The translations under genes were made by a program, and so were the position numbers. From positions 1-54,798 of the forward strand of contig JAFPWD010000016.1 of the NCBI GenBank assembly GCA_017395105.1: DNA of 54,798 nucleotides, given 5' to 3'. The notes under the pieces are model-generated. The model was not told the origin of the DNA. It did no database searches and saw only the letters and a program-made list of their open reading frames with translations. Source of the DNA: Clostridia bacterium. GTDB lineage: Bacteria > Bacillota > Clostridia > Christensenellales > CAG-138. Position 1 is the stretch's first letter; the number at the start of each line of letters is the position of its first letter. This document shows, one piece after another, positions 8,286-17,098 of the stretch.

Positions 8286-8314
8286 AATATACTACATTTT
8301 CAGCCGTTTGTCAA
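8286..8314 (-). promoter_or_regulatory. Promoter of the alpha-oxoamine synthase gene
   Basis: On the minus strand: TTGACA (8309-8314), exactly 17 bases, TATATT (8286-8291). Transcription would start near 8279, inside the inverted repeat, about 80 bases before the ATG. Confidence 0.8.
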
Positions 8315-8333
8315 TACAAAGAGCGATCGGCGC

Positions 8334-9533
8334 TTATGCCTGCGAATGCCGTTCAAGACGGAAATCGACGGAACGCTTTAAGTACTCAAGGTATTCGTCA
8401 TCGCGGCACATCGCCTTGCCGACGGCATCCGAGAGCTTTGCAACGGGCAGACCGTTCACGTACTGGAGCTTGATAACGATATTCAGAGGCGTTTCACCCG
8501 TATCGTTGGAGCAGAAGGTGCCGATGCCGAAGCTGACCTTCGCCCTGTCCTTAAAGTATTCATAGAGCTTCTGCGCACGGTCAAAATTGAGGCTGTCGCT
8601 GAACAAAAGCAGCTTCGTTTTCGGATCAACGCCGTATTTTTGATAGTGCGCGATCATCTTCTCGCCCCATTCGTAGGGGTCGCCGCTGTCGTGGCGAACG
8701 CCGTTGTAGTTGTTTACCATCGAGCGGTCGAAGTCCATCAGGAAAAGATCGGTGGTCAGCGTGTCGGTCAGCGCGGTTCCGTTGTCGCCCTTGTATTCGT
8801 CGTACCAATCCTGCATGGCGTAATGGTTAGTGTATGCAAGCGGAATCATATCGATACCCTGATACATCTGCACGAACTCATGTGCGTAGGTGCCGATAGG
8901 GGTAAGATCGTATTTCATTGCAAGATAAACGTTTGAAGTGCCAACGCAGTTCTTGGTTTCGCTCGCGAATCTTCTAACCACCGTATCCTGCCATTCCCTC
9001 GATAGGCGGCGGCGGCAGCCGAACTCGGCGAAGCCGAAGGTGTAGGTGCCGTCGTTCATCGCCTTGATCTTCGCATCGAGCCTCGCCTCCGCGCCCTTTA
9101 AAAGCTCGGCGTAGTCGAACTTGAAGCGGAAATAGACCTCGTTTATTATCTCAAGAAGGTAGATCTCAAACTGCATCGCGGAAAACAGAGGCCCGTCCAC
9201 AACCACCGAAAGCTCGCCCGAATCAGAGAGCGAAACCGAAACGTAGTCGCGTATAGGATGCCAGAGCCGCAGGAATTCAACGTAGTCGTTTTTGATGAAA
9301 CGGATGGAGCGCAGATAATCGAGCTCGGACTTGGTGAAGCGGAGACTGCAAAGGTGATCCACCTGCTCCTCGATCTCCTTCACCATTTCGGGAGTGAAAA
9401 CGATGTCCTCGTTGCGGCATTTGAAATAGTACTGCCCGCAAAGATCGGTGTGCTTGTGGAAGATGACCTGATCCATGTTGAATTTGTAAAGATCGGTGTC
9501 CAAAAGAGAAATGATGATGGGTTCAAGCTTCAT
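8334..9533 (-). CDS. pncB: Nicotinate phosphoribosyltransferase
   Basis: Makes nicotinate mononucleotide from nicotinate and PRPP in NAD salvage (Preiss-Handler route). The N-terminus SLLDTDLYKFNM is diagnostic for the family; TYAHEFVQMY, NGVRHDSGDP and FSDSLNFD follow in the usual order. About 399 residues from the ATG at 9533, chosen because AAAGGAGC lies about 8 bases upstream. The frame continues upstream but into an intergenic repeat. It stands as a single gene between ktrA and the alpha-oxoamine synthase. Confidence 0.95.
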   Translation of the reverse strand: MKLEPIIISLLDTDLYKFNMDQVIFHKHTDLCGQYYFKCRNEDIVFTPEMVKEIEEQVDHLCSLRFTKSELDYLRSIRFIKNDYVEFLRLWHPIRDYVSVSLSDSGELSVVVDGPLFSAMQFEIYLLEIINEVYFRFKFDYAELLKGAEARLDAKIKAMNDGTYTFGFAEFGCRRRLSREWQDTVVRRFASETKNCVGTSNVYLAMKYDLTPIGTYAHEFVQMYQGIDMIPLAYTNHYAMQDWYDEYKGDNGTALTDTLTTDLFLMDFDRSMVNNYNGVRHDSGDPYEWGEKMIAHYQKYGVDPKTKLLLFSDSLNFDRAQKLYEYFKDRAKVSFGIGTFCSNDTGETPLNIVIKLQYVNGLPVAKLSDAVGKAMCRDDEYLEYLKRSVDFRLERHSQA

Positions 9534-9618
9534 TTTTCGAGCTCCTTTCGGTGTTTTCGTTTTCCTGTTTATGCTTGGGTGCTTTTTAACGGCTCTTATG
9601 CGAACAACGATAATCGAA

Positions 9619-9664
9619 GAAATTCCGCAGGAATTCAACCTCAACTATTCATTATTCACCATTG
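9619..9664 (-). repeat. Intergenic hairpin-plus-GTGAATAGT repeat, copy 2
   Basis: On the minus strand GGTGAATAATGAATAGTTGA then GGTTG and a small stem (AATTCC/GGAATT, 9621-9626 and 9630-9635, 3-base loop). It starts immediately after the stop codon of ktrA. Same arrangement as copies 1 and 3. Confidence 0.6.
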
Positions 9665-9666
9665 AA

Positions 9667-10308
9667 TTAAGTAAGCTTCTCTATATCCTTGTCCTTGCCG
9701 AACACTATGAGGTGATCCTCGGCGTTGAAAACATAATCGGGGCCGGGAAGAAAAAGCCTGCCCTCGGGTGTTTTAACGGCGATGATGTTTACGCTGTGCC
9801 TTCTGCGAACGTCCACGGCCAAAATACTCTGGGTAATCCAGCGCTTGGGCGGGATGATCTCATAGATTGCGTGATCCTCGGAGAGCTTCAAAAAATCGAA
9901 GATACTGTCGTTTGCTATGGCAACGGCAAGGCGCTCGCTCATGTCGCGGTCGGGGAAAATGATGTGATCCGCGCCGTTTTTGAGAAGGAATTTCGCCTGT
10001 ATCTCGGTGGAAGCAACGGCGGTGATATTCTTTGCGCCGAATTCGCTTAATAGATCGACAATTTGCAGACTGTTTTGGAAGCTTTCGGGAACGCAGACAA
10101 CCGCCTCGTCGAAATCCTCAACGCCAAGTCCCTTAACAACGTCCCTTCTTGTGCAGTCGCCGACCTTGGCGCTTGAAACGTAGGAAAGCATGTCGGAAAG
10201 CTTCTCCTCATCGCCGTCCACTATCATTATCTCCACATCTTCCCTCGAAAGGAATTTGCAGAAATAATGCCCGAATTTGCCCGCGCCTATTACTATAAAG
10301 CTCTTCAT
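9667..10308 (-). CDS. ktrA: KtrA/TrkA-type potassium channel regulator
   Basis: Cytosolic RCK protein that binds nucleotide and gates the KtrB potassium translocator. It has an N-terminal Rossmann domain with GAGKFGHYF (about residues 8-16), an acidic strand end at IVDGDEEK, and a C-terminal TrkA-C domain (about 135-213). At 213 residues it is the short KtrA form rather than the duplicated TrkA of enterobacteria. It is encoded 85 bases downstream of ktrB on the same strand, its expected partner. Confidence 0.9.
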   Translation of the reverse strand: MKSFIVIGAGKFGHYFCKFLSREDVEIMIVDGDEEKLSDMLSYVSSAKVGDCTRRDVVKGLGVEDFDEAVVCVPESFQNSLQIVDLLSEFGAKNITAVASTEIQAKFLLKNGADHIIFPDRDMSERLAVAIANDSIFDFLKLSEDHAIYEIIPPKRWITQSILAVDVRRRHSVNIIAVKTPEGRLFLPGPDYVFNAEDHLIVFGKDKDIEKLT

Positions 10309-10393
10309 TTTTGCCTCCTAAAAGCGATATGGGAATGGAATACACCAATTCATTACCCGCTATTTTACCAAATAATCAAGGAAAAAGCAAAGC

Positions 10394-11809
10394 CTATCCG
10401 ATCAGTATTCTTTCAACGGGATCGACGAGCCGCGCATTTTCGCGTTTCTCGGCGAGCGCAAGCCCGAAGCTGAGGCTGCCAACGCGCCCAAGGAACATCA
10501 GAACGATTATGATAACGCGCGAAACGGAGGAAAGGCTCCTTGTTATGCCCGTGGTCATGCCAACGGTCGCCACTGCGGACGAGGTTTCAAAAAGCGTGTC
10601 CACAAGCGGCAGCTTATCGATGGTAACTATCAAGAGCGTTGCCGTGAGCATCAGCATAAGGTTCGTGAAGAACACCGCCGCCGCCTTGTCGAGTGCGCCG
10701 TCCTCGAGCCTGCGCCCGAAAACGCCGAAGCTGCGGTTATGTCTTATATAGCTGAAGCCGTAGATAAGCAGCGTGAAAACGGTGGTGGTCTTTACGCCTC
10801 CGGCAGTGGAGCCGGGTGAGCCGCCTATGAACATTAGTATTATCGTTGAAAGCTTGCCGCCATCGCTCATCGCCGCAATGTCGATCGTGTTGAAGCCCGC
10901 AGTGCGCGCGGTAACGGAGCCGAAGATAGCTGTCAGTATCCGCTCGCCAAGGGGCATGCCCGCGCAGGCGGCATCCTTTTCGGTGAAAAAGAGGATAACT
11001 GCGCCGAGCAGCAGCAAAAATGCGGTTGCGGTAAGCACTATTTTGGAATGCAGGCGGTATCTCTTCAGCCGCATCCCGTGCTTTAGCATATCGTCCCAAA
11101 CGAGGAAGCCGAGACCGCCGATGATTATGAGAAAATTGAGCGTTATATTCACGAGCAGGTCGCTTGAGTACGGCACGAACGAGCCGAACTTCTCAAAGCC
11201 GCCGAGCAGGTCGAAGCCCGCGTTGCAGAACGCGGAGACCGCGTGAAAAACGCCCATGAATATGCCCTTCGCCGTTCCGAACTGCGGACAGAAGCGCAGG
11301 GAGAGAAGCGCCGCGCCCGAGAGCTCCACAAACGCCGTGACCGCGATTATCTTCTTTGCAAGCCCCATGATGCCGCCGAGCTCGAACGCGCTTATGCTTT
11401 CGGAAAGAAGCTCCCTTCCGCGAAGCCCCAAGCGGCGGTTTATCATGATGAAGAAGAAGGTGGCGATCGTCATAAAGCCGAGACCGCCGAGCTGGATCAT
11501 AACGAGGATAACGCATTTGCCAAAGAGCGACCAATGCGTTGCCGTGTCCACCGTCACAAGGCCCGTAACGCAGCTTGCGCTCGTTGCGGTGAAGAATGCA
11601 TCGAGAAACGGCGTGCTCTTCCCGCTTTGGCTTGAGAAGGGCAGCATCAAAAGCAGAGTGCCGAGCGAGATTATGATGAAAAAGCCGAGCGTGATGACCT
11701 GCGTTCGGCTCATTCGCGGTCTTGGCGCACCAATGTCCGAAGCGCCGCGCTTTTTGTCGCCGCCCGCTGCCTTGATGACCTTTATGCCGCTGTTGTTTGT
11801 TTCGTTCAT
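10394..11809 (-). CDS. ktrB: KtrB/TrkH-type potassium translocating subunit
   Basis: Membrane subunit for sodium-dependent potassium uptake. Length is 471 residues with about ten hydrophobic segments and the four selectivity-filter-like pore loops of the TrkH/KtrB family (for example SASCVTGLVT, SAFCNAGFDLLG and ATVGMTTGI). It begins with a roughly 33-residue polar cytoplasmic tail. The ending LVDPVERILIG matches the family's usual C-terminus, so its TAG stop is a genuine terminator codon. No clear ribosome site precedes the ATG. It forms an operon with ktrA. Confidence 0.9.
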   Translation of the reverse strand: MNETNNSGIKVIKAAGGDKKRGASDIGAPRPRMSRTQVITLGFFIIISLGTLLLMLPFSSQSGKSTPFLDAFFTATSASCVTGLVTVDTATHWSLFGKCVILVMIQLGGLGFMTIATFFFIMINRRLGLRGRELLSESISAFELGGIMGLAKKIIAVTAFVELSGAALLSLRFCPQFGTAKGIFMGVFHAVSAFCNAGFDLLGGFEKFGSFVPYSSDLLVNITLNFLIIIGGLGFLVWDDMLKHGMRLKRYRLHSKIVLTATAFLLLLGAVILFFTEKDAACAGMPLGERILTAIFGSVTARTAGFNTIDIAAMSDGGKLSTIILMFIGGSPGSTAGGVKTTTVFTLLIYGFSYIRHNRSFGVFGRRLEDGALDKAAAVFFTNLMLMLTATLLIVTIDKLPLVDTLFETSSAVATVGMTTGITRSLSSVSRVIIIVLMFLGRVGSLSFGLALAEKRENARLVDPVERILIG

Positions 11810-11872
11810 ACTGTAACTTTTTTAAAGGCATTTGGCTGAATATTTGTTGAATACCGATTGAATAATCTTGAA

Positions 11873-11917
11873 GAAACGCTTGCGTTTCAACCCCAACTAT
11901 TCACTATTCACTAAATC
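11873..11917 (-). repeat. Intergenic hairpin-plus-GTGAATAGT repeat, copy 3
   Basis: On the minus strand AGTGAATAGTGAATAGTTGG then GGTTGAAACGC and a 7-bp stem (GAAACGC/GCGTTTC, 11873-11879 and 11882-11888, 2-base loop). It starts right after the UPF0340 stop codon. It shares its left part with copies 1 and 2. Confidence 0.6.
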
Positions 11918-12499
11918 TCAGTACTGCGCCCTCTCGCCGCCGATAAGCTTGGGGCGTGTACGCGCCATGGTGATGTTTGCGCAGCCGATCCTGGTGTTTT
12001 CATTATGGATCGGAACCACGACGGGGCGCATGTGCATCCCGATGAAAACGCCGCCGATGTCGATACCCGCACGGGCGCGGGCGCGAAGATCCTCAACCAC
12101 TACCGGTGAATCGAAGTTCTTCATTGCCTGAACGCTCCACGCGCCGCCCGCATGCAGCGCGGGCTTGACCGAAACCTCGGTAAGATCGTATTTTTTCATG
12201 CATTCGCGCTCCACAACGAGTGCGCGGTTGAGATGCTCGCAGCATTGGCAGGCGAGGAAAAGCCCCTTCTCGCGAACGAGGGGAAGCGCCGTTTCCATGA
12301 TCGCGGCGGCGACCTCCTCGGTGGAGTGCTGCCCCATGTGGTAGCCCATAACGCGGCTGGTGCTGCAGCCGATAACGATAATATCGCCCTGCTCGAGCTT
12401 ATAATACCCCTCGGAGCAGCTTTCAAAAAGCTCGTTCATAACGGCTTTTACTTCGGTTTTTATGGTTTCAAGCGTCATTGCGCCGTTTTCTTTTTCCAT
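11918..12499 (-). CDS. UPF0340 (YwlG/TIGR01440) family protein
   Basis: A 193-residue cytosolic protein of the conserved Firmicutes family named after B. subtilis YwlG, of unknown function. Characteristic phrases are GCSTSRVMGYHMGQHS, LACQCCEHLNRALV and DIGGVFIGMHMRPV. GGAGG lies 6-7 bases upstream of the ATG at 12499. The histidine and cysteine clusters suggest metal binding, but that is inference. A single gene between ktrB and the SGNH hydrolase. Confidence 0.85.
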   Translation of the reverse strand: MEKENGAMTLETIKTEVKAVMNELFESCSEGYYKLEQGDIIVIGCSTSRVMGYHMGQHSTEEVAAAIMETALPLVREKGLFLACQCCEHLNRALVVERECMKKYDLTEVSVKPALHAGGAWSVQAMKNFDSPVVVEDLRARARAGIDIGGVFIGMHMRPVVVPIHNENTRIGCANITMARTRPKLIGGERAQY

Positions 12500-12548
12500 T
12501 TTAGGCCTCCAATTGAAGAAAACTCATTTTTCATCAATATAATACTGC

Positions 12549-12576
12549 GGAAGCATGAAAACTTATCCATGCTTCC
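12549..12576. other. Perfect 9-bp hairpin in an intergenic region
   Basis: GGAAGCATG (12549-12557) pairs with CATGCTTCC (12568-12576) around a 10-base loop. It lies between the SGNH hydrolase stop and the UPF0340 start. No T-run follows on either strand, so it is a weak terminator candidate or a leader structure. Confidence 0.4.
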
Positions 12577-12631
12577 ACAGCATAATTATACTACTCTTTT
12601 ATCGGTTTTTCAAGAAGCGCGGAGCGCGGGC

Positions 12632-14038
12632 TCAAAGCAGCTCGCCGCTCTCGGCTTCGCCATCGTTTTCCTGCTTCGCCGTGTCGCCGTTCGTATCGTT
12701 TGCGCCGTTTGCCCTGTTCGCGCCTTCAATACCGAGCGCGGGGGCTATGGAACGGCGAATGGCGCGCGCCCGCTTTATCGCTGCGGTGCCAACGAGAGCG
12801 CCAACGGATATGACCGCCGCAGCGCCGCCGATTATATAGGGCAGCGTGTTGGAGGCGGGGGCGGCAAGGTCGAACGCTTTTTCTGCGGTTTCGCAGTCAA
12901 CCTTCCAAAAATCCTCGCATTCATCGTCCGCTCGATCCGCTTGAAGCGGCAGGGGAACCGAGTGCAAGGGAACGCTTTTCAGCGGCGGTAAGCCCATCGC
13001 GATCCTCATCCTTGCCGCTTCAAGCTCGGTTATCTTGCGCTGAACGCAGTCGCGGTAGACCTGAGAGCCGAGCTCGTTCGGGTGGAGCGAGCCCGCATAG
13101 GTCGTTTTGCTCGCATCGATATCGTTCGCACCCGCGCCGAAGGTTATGCGATGGATGTATTCGATACTGCGGCGGGCTTCGGGGTCGTCATAAAACGCCG
13201 AATACGCCGCGTGTCCCTCGAATTCATTCTCAACGGAAACGAAGTGTATTGGCATTCCCGAGGCGCGAAGCATCCCCACAAGGTATTCGATATGCTTGTT
13301 CAGATCGGAAACGGCATCGTTCATAAGCACGGCGGCCTGCTTGCTGAACAGCGTTTTGCTGCCCGCAGGCGAAAAGAGCCTCGGATAGCCCGCAACTATG
13401 ATCTGCGCTTGCGGCCCCGCAGCCTCGGCGATCAGCCGATATGCCCGAATAAGGCTGTCCCTTATTCCGTCGGGTGCATAGAACCGCTTCCAGAGCGAAG
13501 CGAGCTTGAGCTTTAAAAAGCTTCTGCCAACATAGGTATGCCCCGCGATCGCATGGGATATTATCTCCCCGAAGCCCGCATCGTTGCCGCCGAGCGTAAG
13601 AGTAATGTAATCCGCCTTTTTATCGCCGAGCGATTTGAAAATATCGAGCTGCGGTGCAAGCTCCTTGGTGGGGTAGGTGAGGTAATGCGGCGTGTTGTCG
13701 TTCGGGCGTAAAAAGCGCGCCTTGGCGGTCTTCTGCTGCTTTTCCCAGATATGCCGCGCCCTTGCGCCGGAGGCTGCCGCAAAGAACCAGTTTTCGTTTC
13801 GATGCTCCGCCATACTGCCGCGCACACCGGGAAGAGTAAGCTGCCCGGGCCAGCTTCTTTCGGATCTGTGTGCAAGAAAATCAAGGCTTGAATACCTGCT
13901 TGCGGTATCCTGCGCATAGTAGGGCTCTATGCCCTCGCCGGAGGAGTACGAATCGCCGAGCGAAACGATAACAAGCGAACGTCTGCCTTCGCCTGTTTTG
14001 CTTCGCGCATTATTCGTTATAGCCTTGAGCTTATCCAA
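12632..14038 (-). CDS. SGNH/GDSL hydrolase with C-terminal membrane anchor
   Basis: Serine esterase/lipase-type enzyme. Block I GDSYSSGEG (about residues 28-36) holds the nucleophile, GGNDAGF is block III, and SLHPNELGSQVY supplies the catalytic His. 468 residues. A hydrophobic helix at about 405-425 is followed by KRARAIRR, so it is predicted to be a tail-anchored membrane protein. No N-terminal signal peptide is visible, so which side the hydrolase faces is unclear. The start is a TTG at 14036-14038 preceded by a near-perfect AAAGGAGG five bases upstream; no in-frame ATG fits better. The substrate is unknown. Confidence 0.85.
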   Translation of the reverse strand: MDKLKAITNNARSKTGEGRRSLVIVSLGDSYSSGEGIEPYYAQDTASRYSSLDFLAHRSERSWPGQLTLPGVRGSMAEHRNENWFFAAASGARARHIWEKQQKTAKARFLRPNDNTPHYLTYPTKELAPQLDIFKSLGDKKADYITLTLGGNDAGFGEIISHAIAGHTYVGRSFLKLKLASLWKRFYAPDGIRDSLIRAYRLIAEAAGPQAQIIVAGYPRLFSPAGSKTLFSKQAAVLMNDAVSDLNKHIEYLVGMLRASGMPIHFVSVENEFEGHAAYSAFYDDPEARRSIEYIHRITFGAGANDIDASKTTYAGSLHPNELGSQVYRDCVQRKITELEAARMRIAMGLPPLKSVPLHSVPLPLQADRADDECEDFWKVDCETAEKAFDLAAPASNTLPYIIGGAAAVISVGALVGTAAIKRARAIRRSIAPALGIEGANRANGANDTNGDTAKQENDGEAESGELL

Positions 14039-14163
14039 GCATCCTCCTTTGCGGCACGGGAGCGCGGCAAAGCGTTTTTCGCTTGCGTGGCCGCCAACTT
14101 ATAAATCAATATGATTTTAGACTCTGAGCGGTGGTTTGTCAATATGCAATCGGCGGGCAGAGC

Positions 14164-14191
14164 TTGACAAAACCCTGATTCAATGATAAAC
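14164..14191 (+). promoter_or_regulatory. Probable promoter of leuS
   Basis: Consensus TTGACA at 14164-14169 with the nearest -10-like sequence GATAAA/ATAAAC at 14185-14191. Spacing is a little short (15-16). Transcription from here would give a leader of about 310 bases, typical of a T-box. Confidence 0.5.
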
Positions 14192-14198
14192 TTACTGC

Positions 14199-14500
14199 CT
14201 GTAAATGCGATGAAGCGGATAATCCGTCCTGCTTCACCCGCTCAAGCGAGCCGCGTTTTGGTGCAAGGCGGCAGCGGGGAAGGGCGGCACTCACCGCGGA
14301 GCTCTTGCGGCGAAAGGGTTTTCTTATTAGCTGCAAGCGTATGCCCGCGTTAAGGGCGTTGAGCGGCTCGAACAAGGCTTCCTGCTTTTTCGGGCAACCG
14401 AAGTGGTACCGCGCGGGTACTCAAACTGTTTTCCTGCGTCTTCGGAAACGGCAAAGCCGTTTTCGAGGGCGCTTTATTTTGTTTATAAACCGAAAGGAGC
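14199..14500 (+). promoter_or_regulatory. T-box leader controlling leuS
   Basis: The 470-base gap before leuS holds the universal T-box sequence TGGTACCGCG (14404-14413). It is preceded by stem-rich sequence and followed by a GC-rich hairpin (CGGAAACGGC with GCCGTTTTCG, about 14443-14465) and a T-rich stretch. Uncharged tRNA-Leu would stabilise the antiterminator and switch leuS on. A leucine specifier cannot be assigned with certainty; CTC at 14290-14292, flanked by GCGG and CCGC, is the best candidate. Confidence 0.85.
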
Positions 14501-14510
14501 TTCATAAATA

Positions 14511-16922
14511 ATGAGTGAACGCTACGAACATCTGCCTATAGAGAAAAAATGGCAGAAGATCTGGGACGATACGCATTGCTTCGAGGCGAAGAACGACTTT
14601 ACCAAGCCCAAGTACTATGCGCTGATCGAGTTCCCGTTCCCCAGCGGCGCGGGTCTGCATGTTGGTCATCCACGCAGCAACACCGCGCTTGATATCATCA
14701 CAAGAAAGCGCCGCATGGAGGGCTACAACGTCCTTTTCCCGATAGGCTACGACAGCTTTGGCCTTCCCACCGAGAATTATGCGATCAAGACGGGCGAGCA
14801 TCCCGCAAAGGTTACCGAGCGCAATATCAAGGTTTTCCACGATCAGCTCAAGATGCTCGGCTTCTCCTTCGATTATTCAAGGGAGATATACACCTCCGAT
14901 CCCGAGTATTACCGCTGGACCCAATGGATATTCCTCAAGCTCTTTGAAAAGGGGCTTGCGTATAAGGCGGAGCTTCCGATAAATTTCTGCACGAGCTGCA
15001 AGGTCGGCCTTGCAAACGAAGAGGTAGTGGACGGCTGCTGCGAGCGCTGCGGCTCTCCCGTCGTGCGCATGGTGCGCAGTCAATGGATGCTCAAGATAAC
15101 CGCTTATGCGGATAGGCTTATCGACGATCTGGACACTGTGGATTTCATCGACAGGGTCAAGCTTTCGCAGAAGAACTGGATCGGCAGAAGCACCGGCGCA
15201 GAGGTCACCTTCAAGATAGACGGCTACGGCGAGGGGCTGCGCATCTACACCACACGCCCCGATACGCTCTTTGGAGCAACCTATATGGTAATCGCGCCCG
15301 AGCATCCGCTCGTTGAGGCAATGGCCGATAGGATAACCAATATCGACAAGGTGCGCGAATACCGCGCCGCCGCCGCAAGAAAGAGCGATTTTGAGCGCAG
15401 CGAGCTTGCAAAGGATAAGACCGGCGTTCCGCTCGAGGGCGTGACTGCGATAAACCCCGCCACGGGCAAGCCGATCCCCGTTTGGATCTCGGACTATGTT
15501 CTGATGGGCTACGGAACGGGCGCTATCATGGCGGTTCCCGGCCACGACACGAGGGACTATGAATTCGCAAAAACCATGGGTCTGCCGATAATCGAGGTCG
15601 TTTCGGGCGGAGATATCGAGAGGGAAGCGTTCACCGATTGCGAAACGGGCATCATTGTGAACTCGGGCTTTTTGAACGGCATGCAGGTCGAGGACGCGAA
15701 GAAGGCGATGATCGACTGGCTCGAAAAGGAAGGCATCGGCACCAAGAAGACCAATTTCAAGCTCCGCGACTGGCTGTTCAGCCGCCAGAGGTATTGGGGC
15801 GAGCCGATACCGCTCGTTTACTGCGAGCATTGCGGCTGGGTGCCGCTCCCCGAGAGCGAGCTGCCGCTGCGCCTGCCCGAGGTGGAGGATTTCCGCCCTG
15901 CGGACGACGGCTCCTCCGCGCTCAAGCGTGCGACCGATTGGATCCACACCACCTGCCCCAAGTGCGGCGCGCCCGCCGAGAGGGAGATAGACACCATGCC
16001 CAACTGGGCGGGCTCGAGCTGGTACTATATGCGCTACTGCGATCCGCATAACGACAACGCGCTTGCGGACAGAAAGGCGCTCGACTACTGGCTGCCCGTG
16101 GATTGGTACAACGGCGGCATGGAGCACACCACGCTGCACCTTCTGTACTCACGCTTCTGGCATAAGTTCCTCTACGATATCGGCGTAGTCGGCTGCCCCG
16201 AGCCCTATATGAAGCGCACGAGCCACGGCATGATACTCGCCGAGGACGGCAGCAAGATGAGCAAGTCCAGGGGCAACGTCATCAACCCGGATGACCTTGT
16301 AAACGAATACGGCGCGGACACCGTGCGCGCCTACGAGATGTTCATCGGCGCATTCGATCAAACCATCCCTTGGAGCACTCAGGGTGTTAAGGGCTGCCGC
16401 AGATTCCTTGAAAGGGTATGGCGCCTTCAGGATATGCTCACCGAGGGCGATGGCATTCGCAAGGAGATGGCGGCAAGCGTCCACGGCTGCATAAAGAAGG
16501 TCACCGAGGACTTCGAGCGAATGAAGTTCAACACCGCGATCGCCGCGATGATGAGCCTTGTGAACGACTTCTATCAGAAGGGCGACGTAACGAGGGACGA
16601 GCTGCACACGCTGCTTATCCTCATGAACCCCGTTTGCCCGCATCTCACCGAGGAGATGAACGAGCTTATCGGCTTCTCCACCCCGATCTACGAGGGCGAG
16701 TGGCCCAAGCACGACGAAGCCGCGCTCGTTAAGGACGAAATGGAGATAGCGGTGCAGGTCAACGGCAAGATCCGCGCAAGGATGATGATCCCCGTCGGAA
16801 TCGAGGAAGCCGCTCTTCGTGAAATGGTGCTTTCAAACGACGAGGTCAAGCCCCATGTGGACGGCAAGAACATAGTAAAGTTCATCGCGATAAGGAATAT
16901 CGTGAATATAGTTGTTAAGTAA
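14511..16922 (+). CDS. leuS: Leucyl-tRNA synthetase
   Basis: Charges tRNA-Leu with leucine. Class I signatures are HVGH (residues 50-53) and KMSKS (582-586). The CP1 editing domain spans about residues 220-400, and FCTSCKVGLANEEV plus the paired CxxC motifs form zinc-binding segments. The tRNA-binding C-terminal domain includes VNGKIRARM. 803 residues, normal length. AAAGGAGC precedes the ATG. It is preceded by a T-box leader and followed by a strong terminator, so it is a monocistronic unit controlled by leucine starvation. Confidence 0.97.
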   Translation: MSERYEHLPIEKKWQKIWDDTHCFEAKNDFTKPKYYALIEFPFPSGAGLHVGHPRSNTALDIITRKRRMEGYNVLFPIGYDSFGLPTENYAIKTGEHPAKVTERNIKVFHDQLKMLGFSFDYSREIYTSDPEYYRWTQWIFLKLFEKGLAYKAELPINFCTSCKVGLANEEVVDGCCERCGSPVVRMVRSQWMLKITAYADRLIDDLDTVDFIDRVKLSQKNWIGRSTGAEVTFKIDGYGEGLRIYTTRPDTLFGATYMVIAPEHPLVEAMADRITNIDKVREYRAAAARKSDFERSELAKDKTGVPLEGVTAINPATGKPIPVWISDYVLMGYGTGAIMAVPGHDTRDYEFAKTMGLPIIEVVSGGDIEREAFTDCETGIIVNSGFLNGMQVEDAKKAMIDWLEKEGIGTKKTNFKLRDWLFSRQRYWGEPIPLVYCEHCGWVPLPESELPLRLPEVEDFRPADDGSSALKRATDWIHTTCPKCGAPAEREIDTMPNWAGSSWYYMRYCDPHNDNALADRKALDYWLPVDWYNGGMEHTTLHLLYSRFWHKFLYDIGVVGCPEPYMKRTSHGMILAEDGSKMSKSRGNVINPDDLVNEYGADTVRAYEMFIGAFDQTIPWSTQGVKGCRRFLERVWRLQDMLTEGDGIRKEMAASVHGCIKKVTEDFERMKFNTAIAAMMSLVNDFYQKGDVTRDELHTLLILMNPVCPHLTEEMNELIGFSTPIYEGEWPKHDEAALVKDEMEIAVQVNGKIRARMMIPVGIEEAALREMVLSNDEVKPHVDGKNIVKFIAIRNIVNIVVK

Positions 16923-16928
16923 AAGCTT

Positions 16929-16963
16929 GAAGGGGCGCGCGGTCTGCTGCGCCCCTTCCTTTT
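16929..16963 (+). terminator. Terminator of leuS
   Basis: Perfect 10-bp stem GAAGGGGCGC (16929-16938) with GCGCCCCTTC (16949-16958), a 10-base loop, then CTTTT. It starts 7 bases after the leuS stop. Confidence 0.9.
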
Positions 16964-17098
16964 ACCGGGGCTTTTCTCTTCAAAACTCAAGCGCAGGTTG
17001 AATCCGCTAAAGCTCGGCGTTATTTACTTTTGACACGCAATGGGGTATCATCATATTGTCTCGAGGCAACAAAACTTAAATCGAAAGGAAGCGATACT

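Noticed and set aside
14877-16139. A 420-codon open frame antisense to leuS
   Set aside because: Shadow of leuS codon usage; no start signal and no protein family.
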